NCBI GenBank assembly: GCA_025056455.1
Contig: JANWVY010000001.1
Span: forward strand, 567,757 to 631,756
DNA: 64,000 nucleotides
Direction: 5' to 3'
Source of the DNA: Bryobacteraceae bacterium
Lineage (GTDB): Bacteria > Acidobacteriota > Terriglobia > Bryobacterales > Bryobacteraceae
The stretch's first letter is position 1; the number at the start of each line of letters is the position of its first letter. Below, piece by piece: positions 47,606-57,030 of the stretch. Below the pieces are notes generated by a model. That model saw only the letters and a list, made by a program, of their open reading frames with translations, had not been told where the DNA came from and ran no database searches. Position numbers and translations under genes: made by a program.

Positions 47606-50068
47606 TTAGGGAATGCGCACCAAAAGAACGCCGTTCTGGCGACGGTCCGCGCCGTAGGTGACCGCTTCTATCGTGTTGGCTTTCGGGTTCAAGCGTTGGA
47701 GAACGGGAACCGGCTGAAGCTGTTGAGGCAGCTGGCCGGGTTGCGGAGTTTGCGCTGGTGGACTACCCACAAACGCCACACCTGGCGGGTTTGGCGGCAA
47801 GAACGCTTCACCCGTCTGCAAATCATAGATCAAATACTGCGAGCCGGTGTTTCCCGTGCGGGTGCCCCGTGCAACGAGGCGCCGGGTGGCAGGCACCACC
47901 CCCATCAGCTGCGCCGTCGCAAAGCCATCGGGAAGCATCAACTGTCGAACCTCCACATTGCGGAGGTCGAAGATCAAAAAGCCGCCGTCGCCAGCCTGGC
48001 GAGTCCGGCCGGTAGCCACGGCAATTTCTAATGCCGGGATTGGCTGGAGCTGGTTGAACCCCACTAAACCTTGCGGTACGTCCAGGCGGTAGGGCGCGAG
48101 CGTCACACCGTCGAGAGCAAAAACAACGTCCGCCGCAGGACTTTGGACCAGCAAAAAATCATTCAGGTCGATGGCGCCCGCTTGAACATTGAGCGCGCCT
48201 GAGCCCGGCAATTCAACGGCAGTAAAGCGCCCGCCATCCAACTCAAAGACTTGAAAACTGAGTGCAGTGCACTGCTGGCGAAACTCCCGCTCACCCGAGC
48301 GACTGCCGAGCAAAACAAGGCGGCGGGAAGTTTCAACATTGAGAATCTGGGCCTGTGCGCTGCAAGAGGCAACAAACCAACCCGCAGGTAGTGGGATCGC
48401 AGACACCTGCTCGGCAAAGGAAACCAGACCATGCGCAGAACCGTCGCTTCGCATCCCGAGCACATATACGCTACGCGTCTGGGCGTCGAAGAAGACCGAT
48501 ACGCGCAAACGCTGAAGAGCTGTTTGCTGGGCTGCGCCAGCTGGACCGCCCCCGCCTGGAAGCCCAGGCAGGCCAGGAAGGCCCGGCAGGTTCGGCAAAC
48601 GTGGCATCACCAAAGGAACCCAGTCTGCGGGGAATTCGCGCGAGCCGGTGACTGCGCCTTGCGGATTCAAAATGGCCAGTTTGGCTTTCTTTGGGTTGTC
48701 CTCATCATCACCCACCACCACAGCAAACTGTTGCTGCCCGATATTGAGGGGATTGGTTAGGATCTTGTTGACGCCGTCGCCGAGATCAATCTGGAGGTTG
48801 GGATTGAGGGCGGGATTCCCCGCCCCCGGCGCAACTCCTCCCGCACCGGCCGCGCCGCCCACCGCGATTTGGCCTCCCGGTAAGCCAGTCGCCGCTTGCA
48901 CATCACCCGTGACCGTATGAATGGAATACAGCTGTTGCGGAGGTCCAGCCACCAGTGCACCGAAACTGCTCGAATCGATCCCTACCAGTGCCGTGGCGGC
49001 GGCTGGTAACTCGACCGGCATGGCGTCAATCTTTTCAGGGTGGAAAACTACGACGCGAGAGCTCACCGGCTGGCCGGGATTCTCAGAAAGTGGCGGACCA
49101 GCGAAGGCGGCAATTGCAGCGCCATTTTGTTGCAGCACCCCGGGGGTGGGCGCATTGCGATTGGCCGCGGTCAAGCATTCACTTACTGGGGCGCTACGCT
49201 GGGCGCGTACGTCCACCAGGAGGCTGGGATAACAGCCTTGCTCATTCCGCGCCCCGCTGAGCAAGAGGAAGCCACCACGGAGATCAGACCCTTGCATCCC
49301 GCGAATCTCGGGCGCGCCTTCCGGGAGGGGCAGAAACAGGACCGCGGCATCGCGCAGTGACCGCCAGGTGACATAGTTCGCAAGCCGGGGCGGTGCTTCT
49401 ACGGTAATGACGTCTCCGGGCAGCGCCGAGGGGGGAATGTCAAAAGAAATCTCATATTCGCCAGGCCGCTTTTCCGAGGCGCGGACCTCGGCCTCGACGC
49501 GCAGCCCGCCAACATGGACCGTCACCGGCTGCAACAGCCGGGCGTCTCCGCTGGCCGGCTCACCCGTGTTCAACCGCGGCGAGGTCTGGCCCAGCCCGCT
49601 TGCGCGGAGCGTGATACGCGAGCCATTGACCACTGCCTCCGGTTCCCCATAGCCGCGATCCTCACGCGTACGGATGGAAGGCACAGGGTTGGCCACGTTG
49701 ACACGACCGGGCCGGCTGGTTAGCCCGTTCCGCTCCACTACCACTTGCGCCAGTCCAGGCGGCGTCTCCCAGGGCACCTGTACCACCACGCGCGAGGTTG
49801 AAGCCGAATAAATTGGCGCGAAACGGTTGTTGATGCGCACCCGCGTGCCACCAAGTTCGGTGGGAAGCGGACCGTCGGGGGCTACGGCGTCCACATTCGG
49901 GCCGAGATTCAGGCCGCTAATCGACAGGATGCCCCCAGGCGCCACTAACGAAGGCGCTGGTTGTAAAGTGAAGGCATTGACAACTCCCCTGAAATCCAGG
50001 ATGGGACCCAAAGCGGGCTGAGCCCACGCAGTCGCTAGGCAAGCTACAAACAACACGCCGATTCGCAT
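47606..50068 (-). CDS. Exported TIGR03437-like beta-propeller-type protein
   Basis: An 820-aa exported protein (signal MRIGVLFVACLATAWAQ). Residues about 25-245 resemble the 'Solibacter' TIGR03437/IPT-like domain: SLVAPGGILSISGLNLGP, VRINNRFAPIYSAS, VQVPWETPPG, ASGLGQTSP. The rest is a long beta-rich region with blade-like segments (LLVQSPAADVVFALDGVTLAPY), possibly a propeller, with a Gly/Pro-rich insert near residue 495 (LPNLPGLPGLPGLPGGGGP) and a Pro/Gln-rich stretch near residue 775. TIGR03437 proteins are a hallmark of Solibacter relatives, with no proven function. Confidence 0.75.
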   Translation of the reverse strand: MRIGVLFVACLATAWAQPALGPILDFRGVVNAFTLQPAPSLVAPGGILSISGLNLGPNVDAVAPDGPLPTELGGTRVRINNRFAPIYSASTSRVVVQVPWETPPGLAQVVVERNGLTSRPGRVNVANPVPSIRTREDRGYGEPEAVVNGSRITLRASGLGQTSPRLNTGEPASGDARLLQPVTVHVGGLRVEAEVRASEKRPGEYEISFDIPPSALPGDVITVEAPPRLANYVTWRSLRDAAVLFLPLPEGAPEIRGMQGSDLRGGFLLLSGARNEQGCYPSLLVDVRAQRSAPVSECLTAANRNAPTPGVLQQNGAAIAAFAGPPLSENPGQPVSSRVVVFHPEKIDAMPVELPAAATALVGIDSSSFGALVAGPPQQLYSIHTVTGDVQAATGLPGGQIAVGGAAGAGGVAPGAGNPALNPNLQIDLGDGVNKILTNPLNIGQQQFAVVVGDDEDNPKKAKLAILNPQGAVTGSREFPADWVPLVMPRLPNLPGLPGLPGLPGGGGPAGAAQQTALQRLRVSVFFDAQTRSVYVLGMRSDGSAHGLVSFAEQVSAIPLPAGWFVASCSAQAQILNVETSRRLVLLGSRSGEREFRQQCTALSFQVFELDGGRFTAVELPGSGALNVQAGAIDLNDFLLVQSPAADVVFALDGVTLAPYRLDVPQGLVGFNQLQPIPALEIAVATGRTRQAGDGGFLIFDLRNVEVRQLMLPDGFATAQLMGVVPATRRLVARGTRTGNTGSQYLIYDLQTGEAFLPPNPPGVAFVGSPPAQTPQPGQLPQQLQPVPVLQRLNPKANTIEAVTYGADRRQNGVLLVRIP

Positions 50069-50136
50069 CGGCCTACTCCCCCCTTCTGCTCGTTTAACAC
50101 AGTTCCCGCAGTGAAGTTGCTGGTTACGAGAACCGC

Positions 50137-50142
50137 TATAAT
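50137..50142 (+). promoter_or_regulatory. Candidate -10 box of the MFS-queC-queE unit
   Basis: A perfect TATAAT lies 18 bases before ATG 50161. No good -35 is found at normal spacing (TTGCTG is only 14 bases away), so this is tentative; the leader would be about 10 bases. Confidence 0.3.
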
Positions 50143-50160
50143 GAAAACGTTACTGCCTTC

Positions 50161-51366
50161 ATGCCGGCTTCTGAATCGGTTGCTGTGCCCGCCGAGGAAT
50201 CCCTAGAGCAGCCCCAAAGAGCGAGAAATGGGTGGGTCAACCTACTGTTTTACTCTCTCGGACACTTTGCTGTAGATGTCTACTCGGCGGCTCTTGGCGT
50301 GTTCCAACCCTTGCTCGCTTCCCAGCGCGGCGTCTCCTTGAGCCAGGCTGGCATGCTGGGGGGCATGATGGTGTTTGCGGGCTCTGTCCTGCAACCGGTT
50401 TGGGGGATCCTTTCGGACCGCTTCCGAAGCCACCTATTCTCGGCGCTTGCGCCTTTTGCGGCCGCGGTTTTCATTTCTTCCTTGGGTTTGGCAAGCAGTT
50501 TCCCTACTCTGATGCTGCTGGTGTTTCTCGGAGCTAGCGGGGTGGCTTCGTTTCATCCACAAGCCTCGGCTGGCGCTACGGCTCTGATGAGAGGCAACCG
50601 CGCCAAGGCGATGGCCGTTTTTATCAGTTCAGGGTCGCTGGGCTTTGCTCTGGGCCCTACTTACTTTTCACTGCTGCTCGGGAAAGTTGGCCTGGATCGA
50701 AGCTATCTAGCGGCAATTCCTGGGGTGCTCGTCACCTTGCTCCTGCTCGTCGTGTTACGGCCCCAGCCGCTCGGCGGCCGGCCGCAGAGTTCCACTCAGT
50801 GGGCTCCGATTCTGGCTGTTTGGCGCCCGCTGTCGCTTCTGTATCTTCTGGTTTTTCTCCGCTCGACGGTTCAAATTAGCTTTACCCAGTTTCTGCCGCT
50901 ATATTTAACGCGCGAACGCGGGCTCAGCTACGAATCGGCGAGCTTGGCGCTATCCATGTTCTCCAGCATGGGTGCGCTTGGAGGCTTTTCCGGAGGATTT
51001 CTGGCTGACCGGTTTGGTGCCCACCGCGTCATTCAGGCAAGCATGCTCGGAGCCGTGCCGCCGCTGCTACTATTTTTCACAACGCACGGAGCGCTGGCTA
51101 TGGTGGGGCTCGCTCTGGCTGGATTGATCCTCCTTTCCACAACGCCAATCAATGTGGTTCTGGCCCAGCGGCTGGCGCCCCAGCAGGCAGCGACGGTGTC
51201 CGCCCTGATGATGGGCGGTTCGTGGGGTATGGCAGGCATGCTTCTCTTACCACTAGCTGGTTTGCTTGCCGAGAAATTTTCGCTCCACCAGGTTCTCGCA
51301 GCCTTTTCGATGTTTCCGCTGCTTGGTTATTTCCTCGCTTTGCAGTTAAAAAAGGAGCAGGCTTGA
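50161..51366 (+). CDS. MFS transporter, fosmidomycin-resistance-like
   Basis: A 401-aa major facilitator with about 12 hydrophobic segments. [17 protein letters not shown] in TM4-5 and [18 protein letters not shown] in TM1 resemble the Fsr (fosmidomycin resistance) group, and [10 protein letters not shown] is the loop 2-3 motif. These export small organic molecules; the substrate is unknown. The stop TGA overlaps the TTG start of queC, so it is co-translated with the queuosine genes, though no transport role in that pathway is known to me. Confidence 0.85.
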   Translation: MPASESVAVPAEESLEQPQRARNGWVNLLFYSLGHFAVDVYSAALGVFQPLLASQRGVSLSQAGMLGGMMVFAGSVLQPVWGILSDRFRSHLFSALAPFAAAVFISSLGLASSFPTLMLLVFLGASGVASFHPQASAGATALMRGNRAKAMAVFISSGSLGFALGPTYFSLLLGKVGLDRSYLAAIPGVLVTLLLLVVLRPQPLGGRPQSSTQWAPILAVWRPLSLLYLLVFLRSTVQISFTQFLPLYLTRERGLSYESASLALSMFSSMGALGGFSGGFLADRFGAHRVIQASMLGAVPPLLLFFTTHGALAMVGLALAGLILLSTTPINVVLAQRLAPQQAATVSALMMGGSWGMAGMLLLPLAGLLAEKFSLHQVLAAFSMFPLLGYFLALQLKKEQA

Positions 51367-52052
51367 CGAAGTCCAAGGCCGTGTGTCTGCTCAGTGGAGG
51401 ACTGGACTCCTCAACTTGCCTGGCCTACGCCATCCGCGAAGGCTTTGAGGCCTACGCTCTATCCGTCGACTATGGCCAGCGCCACCGCATTGAGCTGGAG
51501 GCTGCGGCTAGAATCGCTCAGGCTCTCGGCGCTCGGCAGCACCGGGTCCTCAAAGTGGATTTACGCCAGTTCGGCGGCTCCGCCCTGACCGACAATCTTG
51601 CCGTGCCCAAAGACCGTAGCGCAGACGAGATGAGCCACGAGATCCCGATTACCTACGTGCCAGCTCGCAACACCATTTTTCTTTCCCTCGCGCTGGCTTG
51701 GGCCGAGGTGCTCGGCGCCTTCGATATTTTTGTTGGAGTGAACGCCATCGACTACTCGGGTTACCCCGACTGCCGTCCGGAATTCCTCGCTGCTTTTGAA
51801 GCCATGGCCAAGCTCGCCACCCGAGCTGGCGTTGAACAAGGACAGCGTTTCCGCATTCACACACCGTTGATCGCGATGACGAAAGCGGGGATTGTAAAGC
51901 TTGCCGCCTCGCTTGGCGTCGATTTCCGGCTCACCCACAGTTGCTATGATCCAGATGAGCGAGGGCGTCCATGCGGCCGTTGCGACTCCTGCATTCTCCG
52001 CAGCAAAGGTTTCGCCGAAGCCGGACTGGCCGACCCCCTTGTGTCGGCGTGA
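51363..52052 (+). CDS. queC: 7-cyano-7-deazaguanine synthase
   Basis: Converts 7-carboxy-7-deazaguanine to preQ0 with ATP and ammonia. TTG 51363 is chosen as start: AGGAG lies at normal distance and it overlaps the MFS stop (TTGA); the result is 229 aa, the usual size. SGGLDS (11-16) is the PP-loop ATPase motif, YVPARNTIF is a family block, and Cys194, Cys204, Cys207 and Cys210 bind zinc. The frame is open further upstream inside the MFS gene but this is not coding. queE follows 13 bases later. Confidence 0.95.
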   Translation: MTKSKAVCLLSGGLDSSTCLAYAIREGFEAYALSVDYGQRHRIELEAAARIAQALGARQHRVLKVDLRQFGGSALTDNLAVPKDRSADEMSHEIPITYVPARNTIFLSLALAWAEVLGAFDIFVGVNAIDYSGYPDCRPEFLAAFEAMAKLATRAGVEQGQRFRIHTPLIAMTKAGIVKLAASLGVDFRLTHSCYDPDERGRPCGRCDSCILRSKGFAEAGLADPLVSA

Positions 52053-52065
52053 TCGCGGGTCGCTG

Positions 52066-52749
52066 ATGCTGCATCTGGCCGAAACCTTCTATTCCATCCA
52101 GGGCGAGGGCTTGCTTGCTGGCGTGCCTTCCTTCTTCATCCGTTTCACGGGCTGTAATCTGCGTTGCGTCTGGTGCGACACTCCGTATACGTCGTGGAAG
52201 CCAGAAGGCGAGAAGCGCTCCCTCGAAGATGTCTTAGCTGAAGTGCAGGCGCAGGCTTGCGGATATGTGGTGGTGACCGGGGGCGAGCCCATGATCCACC
52301 CAGAAGTTGTTACGCTATGCGCCCGTCTCAAACAAGCCGGCCAGCATATCACCATTGAGACCAATGGCACAGTCTTCCGCGAACTGGCGTGCGACCTCAT
52401 GAGCATTTCACCGAAGCTCCGCAACTCGACTCCCTGGAAACGGGCCCAAGGCCGCTGGGCAGCGGCCCATGAACAGGCGCGCTGGCGGCCTGATATTGTC
52501 CAGCAACTGATGGCTCATTACCCTTACCAGCTGAAATTTGTCGTCGCCGATCCCGCCGATCTGGAAGAGATCCGCGCCCTGGCGGCCGAGGTTAAAGCGG
52601 ACCCAAGGCGCGTTCTTCTGATGCCCGAGGGTCGAAGCTCGAAAACTCTCCGCGAACGGACCTGGATTGCCAGCGCCTGCCGAGAGTATGGCTACCGTTA
52701 CGGTCCCCGCCTCCACGTCCATCTCTGGGGAGATCGGCGCGGCATCTAA
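52066..52749 (+). CDS. queE: 7-carboxy-7-deazaguanine synthase
   Basis: A radical SAM enzyme that contracts the ring of 6-carboxytetrahydropterin to 7-carboxy-7-deazaguanine, directly before QueC in the preQ0 route. ATG 52066 gives 227 aa opening LAETFYSIQGEG, the normal family start. Cys30, Cys34 and Cys37 form the CxxxCxxC cluster (CNLRCVWC), VVTGGEPMIH is the SAM motif, and HLWGDRRGI the usual end. queD and folE are not in the window. Confidence 0.95.
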   Translation: MLHLAETFYSIQGEGLLAGVPSFFIRFTGCNLRCVWCDTPYTSWKPEGEKRSLEDVLAEVQAQACGYVVVTGGEPMIHPEVVTLCARLKQAGQHITIETNGTVFRELACDLMSISPKLRNSTPWKRAQGRWAAAHEQARWRPDIVQQLMAHYPYQLKFVVADPADLEEIRALAAEVKADPRRVLLMPEGRSSKTLRERTWIASACREYGYRYGPRLHVHLWGDRRGI

Positions 52750-52822
52750 CACGAAGAATAATCTCGCGGAGATTCCCCAGCGAACTGTCCGTCACGCGAA
52801 GAGATAATGGAGCGCAAAGCTG

Positions 52823-54730
52823 CTACGTTTGGCGAGTCCGCAGGAAGGCGACAAACTCCGCAGGATCCTTGGTGAGGCGGGGGAATGTAGCGATCACCTT
52901 TTCATCCGCATCCAGGAGCGCGTAAAAAGGGATCGCCACGGTGGCGAATTTCTGGTTTTGCAAGTCTTGATTTTTCGCGGAAGTCTCATCGGCCCCGTCA
53001 GTGTACAACTCCACGAGCACAAAGTTTTTTAGCTCTGCTTGCACTTCCGGCCGTGGAAACATATTCGCCTTCATCCAGTGGCAGTTGGTGCAGGCATAAC
53101 CGGTGAAGTTCACCAGCACCAGTTTGTTCTCTGCCCGAGCCTTCTCGAGCGCCTCACGATACTGGTTTTTCATCCACACAAGACGCTCCCCCGCGCCAGC
53201 GCCGCCCGGGGCCAGACAGGCGCCTTCGGCAGGCAGCGGCACATAGGCGTCCAAGTCGCCGAGTTTTCCGCAAAACATGCCGGGAACGAGGCTCAGCGAA
53301 AAGGCGAGAAAAGCGGCGCCGAGAACCGACCGCCCGACCCCCAGATTTTGATCCGGGCGAATGCCCTCCATGCGCAGGAAACCCAGTAAGTAAAGCCCAG
53401 GAAGCGAAAAAAGCACGATCCACACGGCGAGAAAACGCTCTCGGGTCAGGACGTTCCAACCCAGCACCTGGTCAATCGTGGAAAGATATTTCAAGGAGAT
53501 TGCGAGCAGTACAAAGCCGAACACGATTTTCACTCGCGGAAGCCATCCGCCACTTTTGGGCAAACTAGACAGCTGCGAAGGGAATAGAGCCAGCAAAAAG
53601 AAAGGCGAGGCGAGGCCCGTGGCGAAACCCAGCATCCCAACCGTGGGTTGCAGCCGGTCCCCCTGAACCGAAGCAGCTAGGAGGCTGCCCACAAAAGGTC
53701 CCACACAAGCAAACGCCGTGAGCGAAAAAGTCAGGCCCATAAGCAGCGAGCCGAGCAACCCGCCGCGCTCGGAAGCTCGGTTCAACTTCGTCAGCAGACT
53801 CGATGGCAGCGTGATCTCAAAGGCGCCTAGCAGACTGAGGGCAAAGGCAATGAACATGATGGCCAGAAAGGCATTGACCCACGGGCTGGCGGCAAGCTGC
53901 AAGACGCCAAACGGACCTAGCAGCGCCGTCGTCAACAGGCCGATGGAAGTGAATAGGAGAATGATCCCAGCCGAAAACACCCCAGCCTGGATGAGACTTT
54001 CGGCGCGTGAGCCTTGCTGGCGGCTGAGAAAATAGCTGACCGTGAACGGGATCATGGGAAACACGCAGGGCGTAAAGACGGCCGCCAGGCCAAGCCCAAA
54101 CGCCACGAGAGCAAAACGCCACAAACCTTGGTCCGCCTGAGGGAGGGATGTCAACGGGTTCGGCCCACTTGGGGCTGAGCTGGTAGAAACCTTTCTTTCC
54201 GGCTGCGCCGCAACCAGGGCGTAACCCGGCGGTGGTTGCCAGGAGATGTCGGCGGCCCCAGCCCTGAGCACAAGCTTGGCTGACGCCGGACGCCGGACGG
54301 GTGGCAGGCACTGGGTTTCGGTACACGCCTGGTAGCGAGAAGTGACCACGGGTTCAATTTCTCCCTCGCTTGCCGCTGTTTTAATCTTCACTCGAAGATA
54401 AAAGACGGCTTCTTTGTCGTAGGTCTCCGTGTCGATGCCGAAGTTGGGATCGAGCTTGCGAACCGGTTGCGGCCGCCACACCTCTGCCTGTTCGAAAGCC
54501 TCATGCTCGACGCGGATTGTGGTCACAATCGGTCCACCGGGAGGCGTGGTGGGCGAGTACAAATGCCAAGGCTCTTCAATCTTGGCGGTCAGTTTGCCAA
54601 CGGTGTAGCCGCCCGGCCGGACCTGAGGGGCCAACCATTCTAGTCGCCACTGGACCGGATCAAGCTTTTTCCTTTCTTGAGAAAAAAGCGGAGCCAGTAA
54701 AAAACACACAAGGAGACTTCGGCGCAGCAT
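52823..54730 (-). CDS. dsbD: Protein-disulfide reductase DsbD
   Basis: A 635-aa inner-membrane protein that carries electrons from cytoplasmic thioredoxin to periplasmic thiols and cytochrome maturation. The signal-like start is followed by the periplasmic N-domain with Cys136 and Cys141 (YQACTETQCLPP), eight hydrophobic segments with FTPCVFPMIPFTVSYF and AFACVGPFVGSLL carrying the membrane Cys pair, and a C-terminal thioredoxin domain with Cys547/Cys550 (YACTNCHWMK). All three redox pairs are present. No ccm genes lie near it. Confidence 0.93.
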   Translation of the reverse strand: MLRRSLLVCFLLAPLFSQERKKLDPVQWRLEWLAPQVRPGGYTVGKLTAKIEEPWHLYSPTTPPGGPIVTTIRVEHEAFEQAEVWRPQPVRKLDPNFGIDTETYDKEAVFYLRVKIKTAASEGEIEPVVTSRYQACTETQCLPPVRRPASAKLVLRAGAADISWQPPPGYALVAAQPERKVSTSSAPSGPNPLTSLPQADQGLWRFALVAFGLGLAAVFTPCVFPMIPFTVSYFLSRQQGSRAESLIQAGVFSAGIILLFTSIGLLTTALLGPFGVLQLAASPWVNAFLAIMFIAFALSLLGAFEITLPSSLLTKLNRASERGGLLGSLLMGLTFSLTAFACVGPFVGSLLAASVQGDRLQPTVGMLGFATGLASPFFLLALFPSQLSSLPKSGGWLPRVKIVFGFVLLAISLKYLSTIDQVLGWNVLTRERFLAVWIVLFSLPGLYLLGFLRMEGIRPDQNLGVGRSVLGAAFLAFSLSLVPGMFCGKLGDLDAYVPLPAEGACLAPGGAGAGERLVWMKNQYREALEKARAENKLVLVNFTGYACTNCHWMKANMFPRPEVQAELKNFVLVELYTDGADETSAKNQDLQNQKFATVAIPFYALLDADEKVIATFPRLTKDPAEFVAFLRTRQT

Positions 54731-54869
54731 AAGGAAGGTGGGAAAACGACTACCCTTACTATTTTAAAGGCGCGGCGATGGGCGTACCTAGGCTTGCCCG
54801 TCGCCGCCGCAGGATCTCAGTTTGCGAACAGTCCAAGGAGAGTGAAGCTGGGAACGGGTCTCGGCCCGA

Positions 54870-55678
54870 TTAACCAGCAGCGTTCAACTCCATTACGAAT
54901 TCCGGAGCAGGATAACCGCCGGCGCCGAGCACATCCCGGATTGCTTGTTGAGTGTCGAAGTAAACTTGCCAATAGTGGTCGTTGTGCGTATAGGGGCGAA
55001 CCGCAAGGACACAGCCGGCTGGCGTATAGGAGAGGATTTTCAAATCCGGAGCGGGCGACTTACTGACGTTCGGGATGGCGCTCAAGGCCTGGGCGATCTT
55101 CTGCATCGCTACCCGCGGATCAACGGAATGCGCAATCTGTGCCGTGATGTCCACCCGGCGGTAGGGATTGGCCGTGAAGTTCTGTACGTTGTCAGAAAAG
55201 ATTTTGTTGTTGCCAACGTAGGTGCGCACATTGTCGGGCGTGTTGATGGTCGTCACAAACAGGCCGATTTCTTCTACGGTACCGGTTACCCCCCTGCAGA
55301 GATAAAGTCGCCAACCTTGAAGGGCCGCAAGACCACAAGAAAGGCTCCCGCGGCAAAGTTGGCGAGTAAGCCGCTCCAGGCAGCTCCGATCGCCAGGCCC
55401 GCGCCGGCAAGCAAGGCAGCAAACGTAGTCGTTTGGACCCCAAATACCTCCAGGATGGCGATCACGAGGATGATCGTAAGCAGGACATTCACCGTGTTTT
55501 CCGCGTAACGGACAATGGTCGCCTCTACGCCTCTGGCGCGCATCCCGCCACCCAGTAATCTCATGGCGAATTTGATTAGCACTCGTCCGACAATCCATAG
55601 CGCCAGTGCTCCAACTAGCTTCCAGCCCACGCTGATAATGGTGTTGTTCAAACTGGAAAGCAAGGCTGTTGTATCCAT
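54870..55678 (-). pseudogene. MscS-type mechanosensitive channel, frameshifted
   Basis: A small-conductance mechanosensitive channel of about 269 aa when repaired. The first part (from ATG 55678) has the transmembrane helices and the pore-type AALLAGAGLAIGAAWSGLLA segment, then PFKVGDFISAGG, and stops at once after a run of six G (55289-55294 as C on the plus strand). The missing continuation GVTGTVEEIGLFVTTINTPDN and the whole cytoplasmic beta and alpha/beta domain follow in the next frame down to 54870. One added G makes the reading continuous (809 bases plus 1). Everything else is intact, so a sequencing or assembly error at the homopolymer is as likely as a true mutation. Confidence 0.85.
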
Positions 55679-55891
55679 AGTTCTTCCTTCCGTCAGAAAA
55701 TCGAGGCGTGTAAGAACGCGCCTGACAGTATAGCTAGAGATGGCTGAATGTAAAGTGAAAAAAACCTAGCCCAAACGATTTTCACACTCGCATTCGGACC
55801 CGTTTGTTGGAAGGAATAATTGCGATAGCATAGCCAATCGCTGAAAAGGGGCTATGCCGCGTTCCCAATCCCCTGTTAAGGATCCTAGCCG

Positions 55892-56980
55892 ATGAACCGA
55901 AGAACCGTGGTAGAAACGCTCGCCCTTGCGCCAGCGCTGTCCGGCCAGCAGAAGAAAATCTCGGTTGCTGTGATCACGCAGGCCAACGGCCCCCATTTGA
56001 GCAGCTACGCCGAGGGCCTTGCTCAGAGTGCGGAAGTGGAAAGCGTAGCCGTTTGCGATCCTCAAGGCGCCACGCAAGAAGAGCTGAAAAAAATCCTGGG
56101 CGCGAAATTCCTGGCCAGCTTCCGCTCGAGCCGGGAACTGTTCACAGCTTTTAAGCCCCAGCTCGCGTTTGTTGTTCTCGAAGCGGCGCTTGCTCCGCGG
56201 GCCATCTCCGAAGCTTTCGACGCTGGCTGTCATGTGATGGCGGAGAAACCAGCTTGCGTTCGCCCGGAAGACTTTGCCTCGCTCGTAAAACGGGCCAAAT
56301 CCCAAGACCGGCTGCTCATGCTAGCCTTGGCCAACCGGGTCGATCCTGTCATGCGCGAGGCCCGACGCCTGCTGCAATCTGGCGCCATCGGGCGGATCTA
56401 TGGCATGGAGATGCACACCATCGCCGATCAGACGAGGCTCAAAAATCCCGCTTATCACCATAGCTGGTTGGCAAAACGGGCCCGCAGCGGCGGGGGGCAT
56501 CTCCTCTGGCTGGGTATTCACTGGCTGGATCTTGCCATCTTTCTTACCGGATCGAAGATCACACAAGTCACCGGGTTCACGGCCAACGTCGGGGGCCAGC
56601 CGATTGAAGTCGAAGACTCCGCCGCCCTCGCCCTGCGCTTTGCAAGTGGCACTTTTGGCACGTTAACCTCAGGCTACTATTTGGATCGAGGCAAGCACCT
56701 GTTTTTCAAATTTTGGGGCTCTCATGGCTGGCTCGAGATACGCCACCATCGGGCGGAGAATCCCTTGGAATGGTACAGCACCAAGCAAGATAAGCCTCAA
56801 ACTCACCACTTTCAACCGCTGTCGAGTGGTGGTTATGTTCCTTGGGTCAAGCATGTCGTTCGAGCCGCAGCCGGGCTCGAAGCCCCCGCCCTTACTGCCG
56901 AGGAAAGCCTCCATGTGCTCGAAGTCATCTTTGCCGCCTATCGAGCCGCTGAATCTGGGAGAGCACAAGTGGTCCTGTAG
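55892..56980 (+). CDS. Gfo/Idh/MocA-family oxidoreductase
   Basis: A 362-aa protein with the N-terminal NAD(P)-binding fold (ISVAVITQANGPHLSSYAEGL; the glycine motif is weak), VMAEKPACVRPEDFASLV with the conserved Lys of the EKP motif, and GGGHLLWLGIHWLDLAIFLTG with the C-domain His. The start NRRTVVETLALAPALSG resembles a shortened twin-arginine leader, common in this family in Acidobacteriota, but no clear cleavage site follows. It lies 50 bases before the exported protein at 57031 on the same strand, so a shared role in carbohydrate turnover is possible. Confidence 0.85.
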   Translation: MNRRTVVETLALAPALSGQQKKISVAVITQANGPHLSSYAEGLAQSAEVESVAVCDPQGATQEELKKILGAKFLASFRSSRELFTAFKPQLAFVVLEAALAPRAISEAFDAGCHVMAEKPACVRPEDFASLVKRAKSQDRLLMLALANRVDPVMREARRLLQSGAIGRIYGMEMHTIADQTRLKNPAYHHSWLAKRARSGGGHLLWLGIHWLDLAIFLTGSKITQVTGFTANVGGQPIEVEDSAALALRFASGTFGTLTSGYYLDRGKHLFFKFWGSHGWLEIRHHRAENPLEWYSTKQDKPQTHHFQPLSSGGYVPWVKHVVRAAAGLEAPALTAEESLHVLEVIFAAYRAAESGRAQVVL

Positions 56981-57030
56981 CCATCAGAGCAGATTGCTCC
57001 AAAAGTTGATATCTTGTGTTTCGTCCTACG

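Noticed and set aside
54870-55598. Separate 242-aa gene on minus next to dsbD
   Set aside because: Only its part after the G-run is real (the cytoplasmic domain of MscS); the upstream residues are out-of-frame translation of the channel's membrane part.
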